From: Halomonas sp.
Lineage (GTDB): Bacteria; Pseudomonadota; Gammaproteobacteria; Pseudomonadales; Halomonadaceae
Length of the DNA: 64,000 nucleotides
Direction of reading: 5' to 3'
Assembly (NCBI RefSeq): GCF_011050415.1
Contig: NZ_DRFS01000033.1
Span: 1 to 64,000 of the forward strand
Of this stretch, positions 1 to 8,706 are shown piece by piece. Every line of letters begins with the position of its first letter. Positions within the stretch are counted from its first letter, which is position 1. The notes beneath the pieces are model-generated. The model saw only the letters and a program-made list of their open reading frames with translations, searched no databases and was not told the DNA's origin. The position numbers and the translations under genes were made by a program.

Positions 1-16
1 AATTGTTAAAGAGCGT
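1..16 (-). promoter_or_regulatory. rRNA leader boxA-like element
   Basis: Read on the minus strand, the first bases of the window contain CTCTTTAACAATT. This matches the boxA antitermination element found just upstream of 16S rRNA genes in gammaproteobacteria. It implies an rRNA operon transcribed leftward whose 16S gene lies just outside the window. The rRNA gene itself is not visible, so this rests on the motif and on the strong promoter upstream. Confidence 0.75.
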
Positions 17-86
17 TTTCGCTGGTCGATTACTGTGAAAGCAACCCGGCGGCCGTTGACTTGGCTTGCCTCAGCGAGGAAGGCGT

Positions 87-114
87 ATTCTACGCAGTTC
101 CTGGTGTTTGTCAA
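87..114 (-). promoter_or_regulatory. Strong sigma-70 promoter, probable rrn promoter
   Basis: On the minus strand there is a perfect -35 TTGACA (109-114), a 16-base spacer, and a -10 TAGAAT (87-92), followed by a GC-rich stretch. Transcription would start near position 80 and run into the boxA-like leader at the window edge. A consensus -35 with a boxA about 70 bases downstream fits an rRNA operon promoter. The rest of 115-291 holds no gene or terminator that I can support. Confidence 0.7.
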
Positions 115-291
115 TGTGCGATTTTCGCTATCGATACAACCCTGATACGAAACCGCTAACCCTCTGACAAACCAAGGCTTTTACACCTTATGCACCGCTG
201 GTAACGCTTGGCGTCCCCGGCAGCGGATGCGTACTTTACGGTTTCACGGCCGGGTTGGCAAGGGCTTTGATAAAATGAAGTCAAAAAAGTT

Positions 292-1188
292 TCAGCTTTG
301 GGTTTTTGCTTTGCGCATGATGGCTAAGACAGGGCCTGAAGCCACGTAAGCACCAAACAGTAGTAGCAGCATGACTGAAGGCTCAACAGAGATCATTACG
401 AAAGCCAACACGATGGCAAGAAGCACAACAAAGGGTACTGGCTTGCGCACATCGAACTCTTTGAAGCTGTAATAGCGGATATTACTGACCATTAGAACGC
501 CTGCTGCAGCCACCACGACCAGCATTAGCAGTTTGAAACCAACAGCATCGGCATCGAAGCTATGGAAAGTCCACACACTCGCCGCCACCAGCGCCGCTGC
601 GGAAGGGCTTGGCAAACCAATAAACCATTTTTTATCAACACTACCAATCTGGACATTGAAGCGGGCAAGGCGAAGCGCGGCACAGGCGACGTAAAGAAAA
701 GCGACCACCCAGCCGGTTTTCCCGATATCTTGCAGAATCCAGGTGAAAGCCACTAGCGCAGGCGCCATACCAAACGAAATCATATCCGCCAAGCTATCAT
801 ATTCGGCGCCAAACGCGCTTTGCGTATTGGTCATTCGGGCAACACGGCCATCCAGGCCATCCAGCACCATAGCAATAAAGATAGCGACCGCGGCCGAGGT
901 AAACTCCCCATTAATACCCGCAACCACCGCAAAGAACCCTGCAAACAAGGCCGACGTGGTAAATAAGTTAGGCAGTAAATAGATACCACGGCGGCGAATT
1001 TTCTTACCGTCCTCTACTGTCTCTTCAATCACTTCAGTTTCACGTAAGAAGGCAGTTGCCAGATCCTCGTTGCCGATTGCGCCTGGCTGATCAGTACTCT
1101 CTGGCTGGGTAGAGGCTGGCTGACCTAGATGTGACTGATCAGAGTTTGCGGGCTCTTGATCGCGAGCGTCCTGTGTCATAGGTTTCAT
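292..1188 (-). CDS. pssA: CDP-diacylglycerol--serine O-phosphatidyltransferase
   Basis: Makes phosphatidylserine from CDP-diacylglycerol and L-serine at the inner membrane, the first committed step to phosphatidylethanolamine. The CDP-alcohol phosphotransferase signature is clear around residues 110-135: DGLDGRVAR, then GAEYDSLAD, giving the DG..AR...G...D...D spacing. Several hydrophobic membrane helices follow up to residue 290. The first 70 residues are polar and rich in Q, S, T and E and poorly conserved in the family, so the start is uncertain; a second ATG lies three codons later and neither has a strong ribosome site. In Pseudomonas pssA follows ilvC in the ilv cluster; here a terminator separates it from ilvH and no ilvC is present. 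Confidence 0.93.
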   Translation of the reverse strand: MKPMTQDARDQEPANSDQSHLGQPASTQPESTDQPGAIGNEDLATAFLRETEVIEETVEDGKKIRRRGIYLLPNLFTTSALFAGFFAVVAGINGEFTSAAVAIFIAMVLDGLDGRVARMTNTQSAFGAEYDSLADMISFGMAPALVAFTWILQDIGKTGWVVAFLYVACAALRLARFNVQIGSVDKKWFIGLPSPSAAALVAASVWTFHSFDADAVGFKLLMLVVVAAAGVLMVSNIRYYSFKEFDVRKPVPFVVLLAIVLAFVMISVEPSVMLLLLFGAYVASGPVLAIMRKAKTQS

Positions 1189-1316
1189 CCATTAAAAGTA
1201 AATCACGGGAACAGTGGTCGCTTTCATTCTACACGGTGAGTGCCGCTCGGCCAGTCAATTGCACCTAGACATAGGCAAACATCAGCGCAAAACGAGCCCC
1301 CATAGCAGCTACCCAT

Positions 1317-1347
1317 AAAAAAACGCCGCCCCGTTAAAGGGGCGGCG
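1317..1347 (-). terminator. Rho-independent terminator after ilvH
   Basis: A 9-bp GC stem (CGCCGCCCC at 1324-1332 pairing with 1339-1347) around the loop GTTAAA is followed on the minus strand by seven T residues. It lies about 50 bases past the ilvH stop and separates ilvIH from pssA transcription. Confidence 0.88.
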
Positions 1348-1398
1348 GTCGGGGCCTATATTAAGCGCTTCACGCTTTTAGTTAGTAAGACCTTTTAC

Positions 1399-1890
1399 CT
1401 AAAGGGATAAGACCTTATCACCTCGGGCGATTCCCGATACACCAGTACGTGCGACCTCAAGAATACCTACCGGCGCCATCGCCTGAAGGAAGGCATCCAA
1501 CTTGCCTGCATCGCCAGTAATCTGCACGGTGTAGAGGCTCGGCGAAACGTCGACAATCTGCGCACGGAAGATATCCACCGTTCGCTTCACTTCATCGCGC
1601 GCCGCACCGAGTGCTTTCACCTTCACTAGCATCAGTTCGCGCTCAATGTGGTTGCCTTCGGTAAGATCCACCAGCTTGACCACATCAATCAGCTTATTAA
1701 GGTGCTTGGTGATCTGCTCAATTACCCGATCATCGCCCACAGTAGTGACCGTTAAACGCGATAGCGACGGATCTTCCGTAGGCGCCACGTTGAGCGTTTC
1801 AATGTTGAAGTTACGCTGGGAGAACAGCCCGACTACACGTGACAGCGCACCCGGTTCATTTTCCAATAGAATCGAGATGATATGACGCAT
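1399..1890 (-). CDS. ilvH: Acetolactate synthase small (regulatory) subunit
   Basis: Regulatory subunit of acetohydroxyacid synthase, which binds valine and activates the catalytic subunit in branched-chain amino acid synthesis. The 163-residue length matches the AHAS III small subunit. The N-terminal ACT domain shows the typical ENEPGALSRVVGLFSQR stretch (residues 10-26), with NIETLNVAPTED just after. The second half carries the conserved KVKALGAARDEVKR segment. It overlaps the stop of ilvI by one base, so the two are translationally coupled, and it ends before a strong terminator. Confidence 0.97.
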   Translation of the reverse strand: MRHIISILLENEPGALSRVVGLFSQRNFNIETLNVAPTEDPSLSRLTVTTVGDDRVIEQITKHLNKLIDVVKLVDLTEGNHIERELMLVKVKALGAARDEVKRTVDIFRAQIVDVSPSLYTVQITGDAGKLDAFLQAMAPVGILEVARTGVSGIARGDKVLSL

Positions 1891-3614
1891 CAGGTACGCT
1901 CCGTTTTAGACAGCAGCATGTCGCGCATGGCGCCTAACGGCACCTGCATCGGATAGACGTGCTCATGGGGATCGACCTTCACGTCAAGAAACACCAGCTC
2001 GTGCTTATTGGCAAACGCACGCTCTAGCGCTGGCTCAAGCTCATCAAGCGTATTGACGGTAATCGCCGTAAACCCATACGCCTCAATCAGCATATGGAAG
2101 TCCGGTAGCGACTCCATATAAGAGTGCGAGTGGCGCGACTTATAGTTCAAATCCTGCCACTGACGCACCATGCCTAGCGATGCATTGTTAAGATTGACGA
2201 TCTTGACGCCCACCCCATACTGCTTACAGGTAGAGAGCTCCTGCATCATCATCTGAAAGCTGCCTTCACCGGTGACGCACACCACGTCATCATCCGGGTA
2301 GTTCTGCTTGATCCCCATGGCGGCGGGGAAGCCAAAGCCCATGGTACCCAAGCCACCTGACGTAATCAGACGGTTAGGTTTATCGAACTTGTAGTACTGT
2401 GCGGCAAACATCTGATGCTGGCCCACATCCGTCGTGACATAAGCCTCGCCACGGGTAACCCGACAAAGCGCTTCAACGACCTCCTGTGGCTTAAGTGCTT
2501 CGCCGGGCTTTGAAGGCTCGTAAAGCTTGCCTTCACGGTCGGCGCGCCAGCCGTCAATTTTCTGCCACCACTCGGTTAATGCTTCAGGATCGGCAATTTT
2601 ATGCCCCTGCACCAAGCTGATCATTTCATTGATAACACTTGAGGCAGGGCCAACGATCGGCACATCAGCACGCACCGTTTTAGAGATCGAGCTAGGATCT
2701 ACATCGACGTGAATGATTTTAGCCGTTGGGCAGAATTTCGAGGTGTTGTTGGTCACCCGGTCATCAAAACGCGCGCCAATGGCAATAATCAGGTCGGCAT
2801 GGTGCATGGCCATATTGGACTCATAGGAACCATGCATGCCCAGCCAGCCCAAACACTGCCGATCACTTTGAGGATAAGCTCCAATCCCCATTAGCGTCGT
2901 GGTAATCGGATAACCCAGCTGCTTGACCAGATCAGTCAGGCCTTCGCTGGCTTTGCCTGTGACGACGCCGCCACCGGTATAAAACACCGGACGTTTAGCT
3001 TTGAGCATCAGCTCGACAGCTTTTTTAATCTGCCCAGTGTGGCCGCGGGTTACCGGGTTGTACGAGCGCAGCTTGACCTTTTTCGGGTAGATGTACTCGT
3101 AACGCTCAGTGGGCGCGGTCATATCCTTAGGGATATCAACCACCACAGGACCAGGGCGACCGGTAGAGGCTAAATAGAATGCCTTTTTGAGCACTTCCGG
3201 AATTTCAGATGGGTGACGAATCGAGAAGCTATGCTTCACGATAGGGCGTGTCACACCAATGATATCGGTTTCCTGGAAGGCGTCTTCACCGATCAGATGA
3301 CTCGCCACCTGGCCGCATAGCACCACCATAGGAATGGAGTCCATATAGGCAGTGGCAATGCCGGTCACGGCGTTAGTCGCACCAGGCCCGGAAGTCACCA
3401 GCACGCAGCCTGGCTTGCCCGAAGCGCGGGCATAACCATCAGCAGCATGCGTAGCCGCTTGTTCGTGACGCACTAGAATGTGCTTCACCTTGTCCTGACG
3501 GAAAAGCGCATCATAAATATGCAGCGCTGCACCACCAGGGTAACCATAAATGTATTCGATGCCCTCATCTTGCAAGAAGCGGGCGATCATATCTGCGCCG
3601 GAAAGCAGTTCCAC
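1890..3614 (-). CDS. ilvI: Acetolactate synthase large subunit, AHAS III type
   Basis: Thiamine-diphosphate enzyme that condenses pyruvate with pyruvate or 2-oxobutyrate, the first common step to valine, leucine and isoleucine. I place the start at a GTG (3612-3614), giving VELLSGADMIAR, seven bases after a GGGGAG ribosome site. This gives 574 residues, the length of the E. coli IlvI subunit. The frame stays open upstream to 3716, but that extension is GC-rich leader sequence without family similarity. Visible motifs are YGYPGGAALHIYDAL at the N-terminus with the catalytic Glu in RHEQAATHAADGYAR, and the ThDP/Mg site GEGSFQMMMQEL ending in NLNNASLGMVRQWQ. It forms an operon with ilvH. Confidence 0.96.
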   Translation of the reverse strand: MELLSGADMIARFLQDEGIEYIYGYPGGAALHIYDALFRQDKVKHILVRHEQAATHAADGYARASGKPGCVLVTSGPGATNAVTGIATAYMDSIPMVVLCGQVASHLIGEDAFQETDIIGVTRPIVKHSFSIRHPSEIPEVLKKAFYLASTGRPGPVVVDIPKDMTAPTERYEYIYPKKVKLRSYNPVTRGHTGQIKKAVELMLKAKRPVFYTGGGVVTGKASEGLTDLVKQLGYPITTTLMGIGAYPQSDRQCLGWLGMHGSYESNMAMHHADLIIAIGARFDDRVTNNTSKFCPTAKIIHVDVDPSSISKTVRADVPIVGPASSVINEMISLVQGHKIADPEALTEWWQKIDGWRADREGKLYEPSKPGEALKPQEVVEALCRVTRGEAYVTTDVGQHQMFAAQYYKFDKPNRLITSGGLGTMGFGFPAAMGIKQNYPDDDVVCVTGEGSFQMMMQELSTCKQYGVGVKIVNLNNASLGMVRQWQDLNYKSRHSHSYMESLPDFHMLIEAYGFTAITVNTLDELEPALERAFANKHELVFLDVKVDPHEHVYPMQVPLGAMRDMLLSKTERT

Positions 3615-3900
3615 TGTGTATCTCCCCTGAAGGTCTCGAGTGCGATCCGCAGGACATCCTGCGGTGTCGAGTGCGGCGGTATGCCGCTGCCGGCCTATGC
3701 CGGCACCTGATGCCAAACCCTGGCATGTGACCCGGTTAGGGCCTGCACTCTCATCACGGCGGATCGCCGTGTCGGGGCGTTGGCCAGGTTGGGCGGTTAG
3801 CCCAAGCCCGGAAGTCCTTCGGCGGGTAGAGGCCTTCGCCTACCCTTCGCGCGGGAGTTAGGGGTTGCCCATTGAGTCCGCGCCCGCAAATCAGGAACCG
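3615..3900 (-). promoter_or_regulatory. Long structured ilvIH leader with serial hairpins
   Basis: About 280 bases of untranslated leader precede ilvI. At least six short inverted repeats stand almost head to tail: 3647-3664 (8-bp stem, 2-base loop), 3676-3687, 3688-3705, 3710-3726, 3755-3771 (7-bp stem) and 3789-3805, with a further weaker one at 3824-3845. The sequence TCGAGTGCG occurs on both sides of the first hairpin. I see no leader peptide rich in branched-chain residues and no hairpin followed by a T-run, so classical attenuation is not supported. It could be a structured regulatory RNA or an accretion of repeats. Confidence 0.5.
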
Positions 3901-3903
3901 ACA

Positions 3904-3932
3904 AGATTCCATTAGCACCCTCAGCCTGTCAA
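3904..3932 (-). promoter_or_regulatory. Candidate ilvIH promoter
   Basis: A perfect minus-strand -35 TTGACA (3927-3932) is followed, at a 17-base spacing, by a weak -10 GAATCT (3904-3909). The position suits the start of the long ilvIH leader. The poor -10 would fit an activated promoter; E. coli ilvIH is Lrp-activated, but no Lrp site was identified here. Confidence 0.4.
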
Positions 3933-3973
3933 CCTCCTATCAGTCCAAACGCAACAAAGGTCGCAGAAAGCCA

Positions 3974-4011
3974 TTAAAAAAGCCCCGCCAGCGTCGCTAG
4001 CGGGGCTTTTT
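3974..4011 (-). terminator. Bidirectional terminator after clpB
   Basis: An 8-bp GC stem (AGCCCCGC at 3981-3988 with 4000-4007), extended inward by AGCG/CGCT, is flanked by A residues on the left and T residues on the right. It can therefore end transcription in both directions. It sits 34 bases past the clpB stop. Confidence 0.9.
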
Positions 4012-4044
4012 GCCTACTCAATTGCGCAAAAGTGTTGTCATCAA

Positions 4045-6642
4045 TTACGAGTTAAACACCAGTTTGCCATCTTCCGCTTTAATATGGATGGTATCGCCTG
4101 GGGCAAACTTACCTGCCAGCAAATCATGCGCCAACGGATTTTCAATGCGGCTTTGAATCGCCCGCTTAAGCGGCCGCGCCCCATATACAGGGTCAAAGCC
4201 CACCACCGCTAGCTGTGCCATAGCCTCGGCGCTGATATCAAGCTTCAAGTCATGCTCGGCCAAGCGTACTTTCAGGCGTTCCAACTGAATGCCAGCAATA
4301 GCCTGGATCTGCTCTTGGCCCAGCGCATGGAATACCACTACTTCATCAATACGGTTGATCAATTCCGGACGGAAGTGATTGCCCACTACCTCCATGACCA
4401 TATTTTTCATCAGCTCATAGTCCCGCTCTTGATCACCACTAGGGTCACCGCCCATGCGCTGGATAATGTCCGAGCCCATGTTAGAGGTCATCACGATCAC
4501 GGTATTACGAAAATCCACCGTACGTCCCTGGCCATCGGTCAAGCGGCCATCTTCCAGCACCTGCAGCAGGATATTAAACACATCCGGGTGGGCTTTCTCC
4601 ACCTCATCCAGCAGCAGTACCGAATAGGGCTTACGCCGCACGGCTTCGGTTAAGTAGCCGCCCTCTTCATACCCCACATAGCCGGGAGGCGCGCCGATCA
4701 AGCGGGCCACGGAGTGTTTTTCCATAAACTCCGACATATCGATGCGCACCATGGCCTCTTCGGTATCGAACAGGAAATTGGCCAGCGACTTACACAGCTC
4801 TGTTTTACCCACCCCGGTGGGGCCGAGGAATAGGAAAGAGCCGTTGGGGCGGTTTGGATCGGAAAGACCTGCCCGCGAGCGACGCACCGCGTTGGCTACT
4901 GCCTCGACGGCTTCTTCCTGTCCAATCACCCGTTGATGCAACGCCTCTTCCATACGCAGCAGCTTGTCCCGTTCTCCTTCCAGCATTTTAGAGACAGGAA
5001 TGCCCGTCCAACGGGAAACCACCTCGGCGATCTCCTCTTCAGTGACGTTAGAGCGCAGCAATTGGTGGCTAGAGGTATCCGCTTCTCCCTCGCCGCTTTC
5101 AGCAATTCTCTTCTCGAGCTCGGGAATCTTACCGTACTGAATTTCTGACATGCGGCCCAGGTCGCCCTGACGGCGGGCCTGCTCCAGATCAAGTCGCGCT
5201 TGCTCCAAATCAGCCTTAAACTGCGCAGCCCCTTGAATACTGGCCTTCTCCGCCTTCCAGATTTCATCGAGGTCGGCGTATTCGCGCTCTAGCTCGTGAA
5301 TCTGAGTGCTCAATGCTTCCAAGCGTTTTTTGCTCGCCTCATCGGTCTCTTTTTTAAGCGCCTCGCGCTCCATCTTAAGCTGGATGAGGCGACGATCAAG
5401 ACGATCCATCGCTTCCGGTTTGGAGTCCAGCTCCATACGAATCCGTGATGCTGCTTCATCAATTAGATCAATCGCCTTATCGGGCAGTTGGCGATCAGTG
5501 ATGTAGCGAGTAGAAAGCTTGGCCGCGGCGATAATCGCTGAGTCAGTGATATCCACACCATGGTGCACTTCGTAGCGTTCTTTCAGGCCACGCAGTATTG
5601 CTACGGTGTCCTCTTCGGAAGGCTCATCCACCAGCACTTTTTGGAAGCGGCGCTCCAGAGCGGCGTCTTTCTCAATGTACTTGCGATATTCATCAAGGGT
5701 CGTCGCGCCTACGCAGTGCAGCTCACCGCGGGCCAGGGCTGGCTTGAGCATATTGCCTGCATCCATGGCGCCTTCGGCTTTGCCTGCGCCGACCATGGTG
5801 TGTAGCTCATCGATAAACAGGATCACCCGCCCCTCTTCCTGGGAGAGCTCTTTAAGCACCGCTTTCAAGCGCTCTTCAAACTCGCCGCGGAACTTGGCGC
5901 CTGCCAATAGCGAGCCCATATCCAGCGAGAGCACGCGCTTATCTTTTAAGCCCTCGGGCACTTCGCCGTTAACAATACGCTGGGCCAACCCCTCAACAAT
6001 CGCGGTTTTACCCACACCGGGTTCGCCAATCAACACCGGGTTATTTTTGGTGCGCCGCTGCAGCACTTGAATAGTGCGACGAATTTCATCATCGCGTCCT
6101 ATAACGGGGTCAAGCTTGCCGTCCAGCGCTCGCTGGGTAAGGTCCATGGTGTATTTATTGAGTGCTTCACGCTGATCTTCGGCGTTGGCATCATCCACGG
6201 TGGCACCGCCGCGCAGGCTGTTAATGGCGGCTTCGAGGGATTTGCGGGTTATTCCGGCTTCTTTGAGTAGCTTGGTAATCGCCGAATTCATTTCCAACGC
6301 TGCCAGCAGCACCAGCTCACTGGCAATAAACTGATCGCCGCGCTTTTGCGCTTCGCGGTCAGTTAAGTTGAAAAGTTTGATGAAATCTCGCGATGGCTGA
6401 ACTTCGCCGTCGAACTGGCCTACCTTGGGTAGGTCATCTAGCTGCTGCATCAAGCCATCGCGCAGGCGCGAGGGGCTGCCCTCGGCTTTTTCAATCAGGG
6501 CTTTAATACCGGTATCTTTGGTGTCGAGCAGGGCAAGCAGCAAATGTGCTGGATCTAATTGATTGTGACCGCGACCCACGGCCAGCGACTGCGCCTCGGC
6601 AATCGCACTCTGCAGCTTGGCGGTAAATTTATCAAAACGCAT
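4045..6642 (-). CDS. clpB: ATP-dependent disaggregase ClpB
   Basis: Cytosolic AAA+ hexamer that rescues aggregated proteins together with DnaK. At 865 residues it matches the family length. In order: N-terminal Clp repeat (residues 1-145), AAA-1 with Walker A GEPGVGKTA near 207 and Walker B FIDELH, the long M-domain coiled coil (about 410-530) that distinguishes ClpB from ClpA and ClpC, and AAA-2 with Walker A GPTGVGKTE and LLDEVEKAHPDVFN. The start ATG has a strong AGGAGG site seven bases upstream. No clear sigma-32 promoter was found. The neighbouring pgeF and rluD reproduce the usual gammaproteobacterial order. A distinct paralogue, clpV of the T6SS, lies at 47,814-50,435. Confidence 0.98.
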   Translation of the reverse strand: MRFDKFTAKLQSAIAEAQSLAVGRGHNQLDPAHLLLALLDTKDTGIKALIEKAEGSPSRLRDGLMQQLDDLPKVGQFDGEVQPSRDFIKLFNLTDREAQKRGDQFIASELVLLAALEMNSAITKLLKEAGITRKSLEAAINSLRGGATVDDANAEDQREALNKYTMDLTQRALDGKLDPVIGRDDEIRRTIQVLQRRTKNNPVLIGEPGVGKTAIVEGLAQRIVNGEVPEGLKDKRVLSLDMGSLLAGAKFRGEFEERLKAVLKELSQEEGRVILFIDELHTMVGAGKAEGAMDAGNMLKPALARGELHCVGATTLDEYRKYIEKDAALERRFQKVLVDEPSEEDTVAILRGLKERYEVHHGVDITDSAIIAAAKLSTRYITDRQLPDKAIDLIDEAASRIRMELDSKPEAMDRLDRRLIQLKMEREALKKETDEASKKRLEALSTQIHELEREYADLDEIWKAEKASIQGAAQFKADLEQARLDLEQARRQGDLGRMSEIQYGKIPELEKRIAESGEGEADTSSHQLLRSNVTEEEIAEVVSRWTGIPVSKMLEGERDKLLRMEEALHQRVIGQEEAVEAVANAVRRSRAGLSDPNRPNGSFLFLGPTGVGKTELCKSLANFLFDTEEAMVRIDMSEFMEKHSVARLIGAPPGYVGYEEGGYLTEAVRRKPYSVLLLDEVEKAHPDVFNILLQVLEDGRLTDGQGRTVDFRNTVIVMTSNMGSDIIQRMGGDPSGDQERDYELMKNMVMEVVGNHFRPELINRIDEVVVFHALGQEQIQAIAGIQLERLKVRLAEHDLKLDISAEAMAQLAVVGFDPVYGARPLKRAIQSRIENPLAHDLLAGKFAPGDTIHIKAEDGKLVFNS

Positions 6643-6663
6643 GGAATTCCTCCTGGGGTAGCC

Positions 6664-6679
6664 ATGCGTTTTGACGCAT
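6664..6679 (-). promoter_or_regulatory. Small hairpin in clpB 5' untranslated region
   Basis: ATGCGT-CAAA-ACGCAT on the minus strand forms a 6-bp stem with a 4-base loop about 10 bases upstream of the clpB ribosome site. It could influence mRNA stability or translation. It does not sequester the AGGAGG, so an RNA-thermometer role is not supported. Confidence 0.3.
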
Positions 6680-6807
6680 AGCGTAACCCGATAACCTGTC
6701 GTTAGACGTGCTAATCACTATTAGCTTGACAAGTTAAATGGCGTCAGTCCTGCGTATTTCAAGTGCTCAGCAGCTAAACCGCTGGCTTATAAAATTGTTT
6801 GTGAACA

Positions 6808-7563
6808 TTAATTGATCCAGATCACGCTCGCCATGCGGCCTGTCTTGCCTCCATCACGACGATAAGAGTAAAACCGCGACTCACAGGCGGTGCAAAAATG
6901 GCCGCCGCTAATCTGATTAACGCCTAGCGCTTCTAGCCGAAAGCGTGCCAAGCGATAAAGGTCTGCCATGTAATGGCCTAATCGGTAGGGGCTATGGTCA
7001 AAGGCTTCGGCGGTATCAGGATGCACCGCTACAAAGGCGCCATACACTTCCGGCCCTACCTCAAACTGGGCGTTTGAGATCGCTGGGCCCAGCCATACGA
7101 GAATATCGTCGGGATCCGTGTTCATTGCGGCAATCGTTGCTTCCAGCACCCCACCCGCTAACCCACGCCAACCAGCGTGGGCAACGGCTACCTGAGTACC
7201 CGCACGGTTGCAAAACATCACCGGCAGGCAATCGGCGGTCAATACCACACAGGCGTATTTATTAGAGGTTGCAATCGACGCATCTGCATCGGCTGGCTCA
7301 GGCTGATACCCCTGCTGCACACGGGCACCATGGGTTTGATTTAGCCATAGCAAAGGCCGTTCATCGCCAATCTCTTTTTGTAGCAGACGACGGCATAGCG
7401 CAACGTGGTCTGTGTTATCCCCCACATGGGACGCAGGATTAAAAGCCGCAAAATCACCCTGGCTCGGCCCCCCTTCTCGGGTGGTCACAAACGCTCGTAC
7501 ATTGGCCGGTGCAGGCCAATCGGGTATTAAAAGCGTAGGCCGCAGATTAATGGCATCGCTCAT
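6808..7563 (-). CDS. pgeF: Peptidoglycan-editing / laccase-domain protein (YfiH family)
   Basis: Member of the YfiH / multicopper polyphenol oxidase-like family, described as a purine nucleoside phosphorylase and as a peptidoglycan-editing factor. The 251 residues carry the family zinc/active-site motifs: LNQTHGARV (about 79-87), TADCLPVMF (about 114-122) and VAHAGWRGLAGGV (about 132-144), with a late C-terminal Cys region FCTACESRFYSYRRDGG. The ATG overlaps the rluD stop by four bases, so expression is coupled. The biochemical role is inferred from the family. Confidence 0.93.
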   Translation of the reverse strand: MSDAINLRPTLLIPDWPAPANVRAFVTTREGGPSQGDFAAFNPASHVGDNTDHVALCRRLLQKEIGDERPLLWLNQTHGARVQQGYQPEPADADASIATSNKYACVVLTADCLPVMFCNRAGTQVAVAHAGWRGLAGGVLEATIAAMNTDPDDILVWLGPAISNAQFEVGPEVYGAFVAVHPDTAEAFDHSPYRLGHYMADLYRLARFRLEALGVNQISGGHFCTACESRFYSYRRDGGKTGRMASVIWIN

Positions 7564-8519
7564 CGCATGGTCTCATTATCTTCTCGCAGGTAGTCCAGCA
7601 ACATTAACAAATCGTCAGGAAGGTCTGCCTGAAAGGTTAATGTTTCGCCACTTACCGGATGCTTAAAAATTAATTTACGCGCATGCAGGGCCTGACGTGG
7701 AAATTCACGCAGGATTTCCTTCAACGGCCCAGCAGCGCCTGGCGGTAGCTTGGCACGACCACCATACATGGGGTCACCAATCAATGGATAGCGAGCGTGG
7801 GCCATATGCACACGAATTTGGTGGGTGCGTCCGGTTTCCAATTTGCATCGCACGTGCGTGTGAGCGCGAAAACGCTCAACCACGCGAAAGTGCGTAATAG
7901 CAGGCTTGCCAGATGTCGTGACTGCTTGGCGCTTACGGTCTTTTGGATGCCGCCCAATAGGAGCATCAATAGTACTACCCGACACTGGCTTACCAATGAC
8001 TACCGCGTCGTACTGGCGCGACACGCTGCGCGCCTGCATCTGCGCCACTAACGCTGTTTGTGCGGGCAGCGTTTTTGCCACCATCATTAAACCGGTAGTG
8101 TCCTTATCCAACCGGTGTACGATACCTGCGCGCGGAACTTCAGCAATCGCCGGGTAATGATGCAGCAGCGCATTTAAGAGCGTGCCATCAGGATTACCCG
8201 CCGCTGGATGCACCACCATCCCCGCCGCTTTATTAATGACCATCAGTGTTTCATCTTCATAAACGATATCTAGCGCAATATCCTGCGCTTCAAAACGCGT
8301 ATCGTCTTCGATGGTCGCCTGCAGCGCTAGCACTTCGTGACCATGCAGTTTGGCTTTTGGCTTGGCCTGAGCGCCATCCACCGTTAGTTCACCGGCGTTA
8401 ATCCACGCTTTTAAGCGCTCGCGGGAGTAATCACTGAACAACTCCGCTGCTGCTTGGTCTAACCGCGCACCGGCCAGTGAGGCGGGCACGCGCTGCGTGT
8501 CTTCAACAATTCGGGACAT
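7560..8519 (-). CDS. rluD: 23S rRNA pseudouridine(1911/1915/1917) synthase
   Basis: Modifies helix 69 of 23S rRNA in the cytoplasm, which is important for 50S maturation. An N-terminal S4 RNA-binding domain (about residues 17-80, RLDQAAAELFSDYSRERLK) precedes the RluA-type catalytic domain with the signature GIVHRLDKDTTGLMMVAKT (around 131-149), which holds the catalytic Asp. The LETGRTHQIRVHMAH motif follows. At 319 residues it has the expected length. AAAGAGG lies upstream of the ATG. It is first in the rluD-pgeF pair and divergent from bamD, as in other gammaproteobacteria. Confidence 0.96.
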   Translation of the reverse strand: MSRIVEDTQRVPASLAGARLDQAAAELFSDYSRERLKAWINAGELTVDGAQAKPKAKLHGHEVLALQATIEDDTRFEAQDIALDIVYEDETLMVINKAAGMVVHPAAGNPDGTLLNALLHHYPAIAEVPRAGIVHRLDKDTTGLMMVAKTLPAQTALVAQMQARSVSRQYDAVVIGKPVSGSTIDAPIGRHPKDRKRQAVTTSGKPAITHFRVVERFRAHTHVRCKLETGRTHQIRVHMAHARYPLIGDPMYGGRAKLPPGAAGPLKEILREFPRQALHARKLIFKHPVSGETLTFQADLPDDLLMLLDYLREDNETMR

Positions 8520-8706
8520 GAAAAACCTCTTTAAAACGCAAAAAAACCTTAGCTTGTACTTTTGACGACACCCGACGAAACGTCGCTAAGCCTGCGTTTT
8601 GAGCCGAGGTGTTTTATAGTGGGCTGACTGCGACCTATTCTACCATTTCTACTTATGGCCATCGCCGCTTTTTGGTGATTGAGGCTTGTTAGCAACGAGG
8701 ATGATG

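Noticed and set aside
3615..3716. N-terminal extension of ilvI up to 3716
   Set aside because: The extra residues come from the hairpin-rich leader and match nothing in the family; a GTG with a good ribosome site gives exactly the normal length.
3857..3872. Tiny minus-strand frame M-G-N-P-stop as an ilv leader peptide
   Set aside because: No ribosome site and no branched-chain codons; too short to support attenuation.
6643..6807. Heat-shock (sigma-32) promoter upstream of clpB
   Set aside because: A CTTG-like -35 can be found but no CCCCAT-type -10 at the right distance, so it is not claimed.
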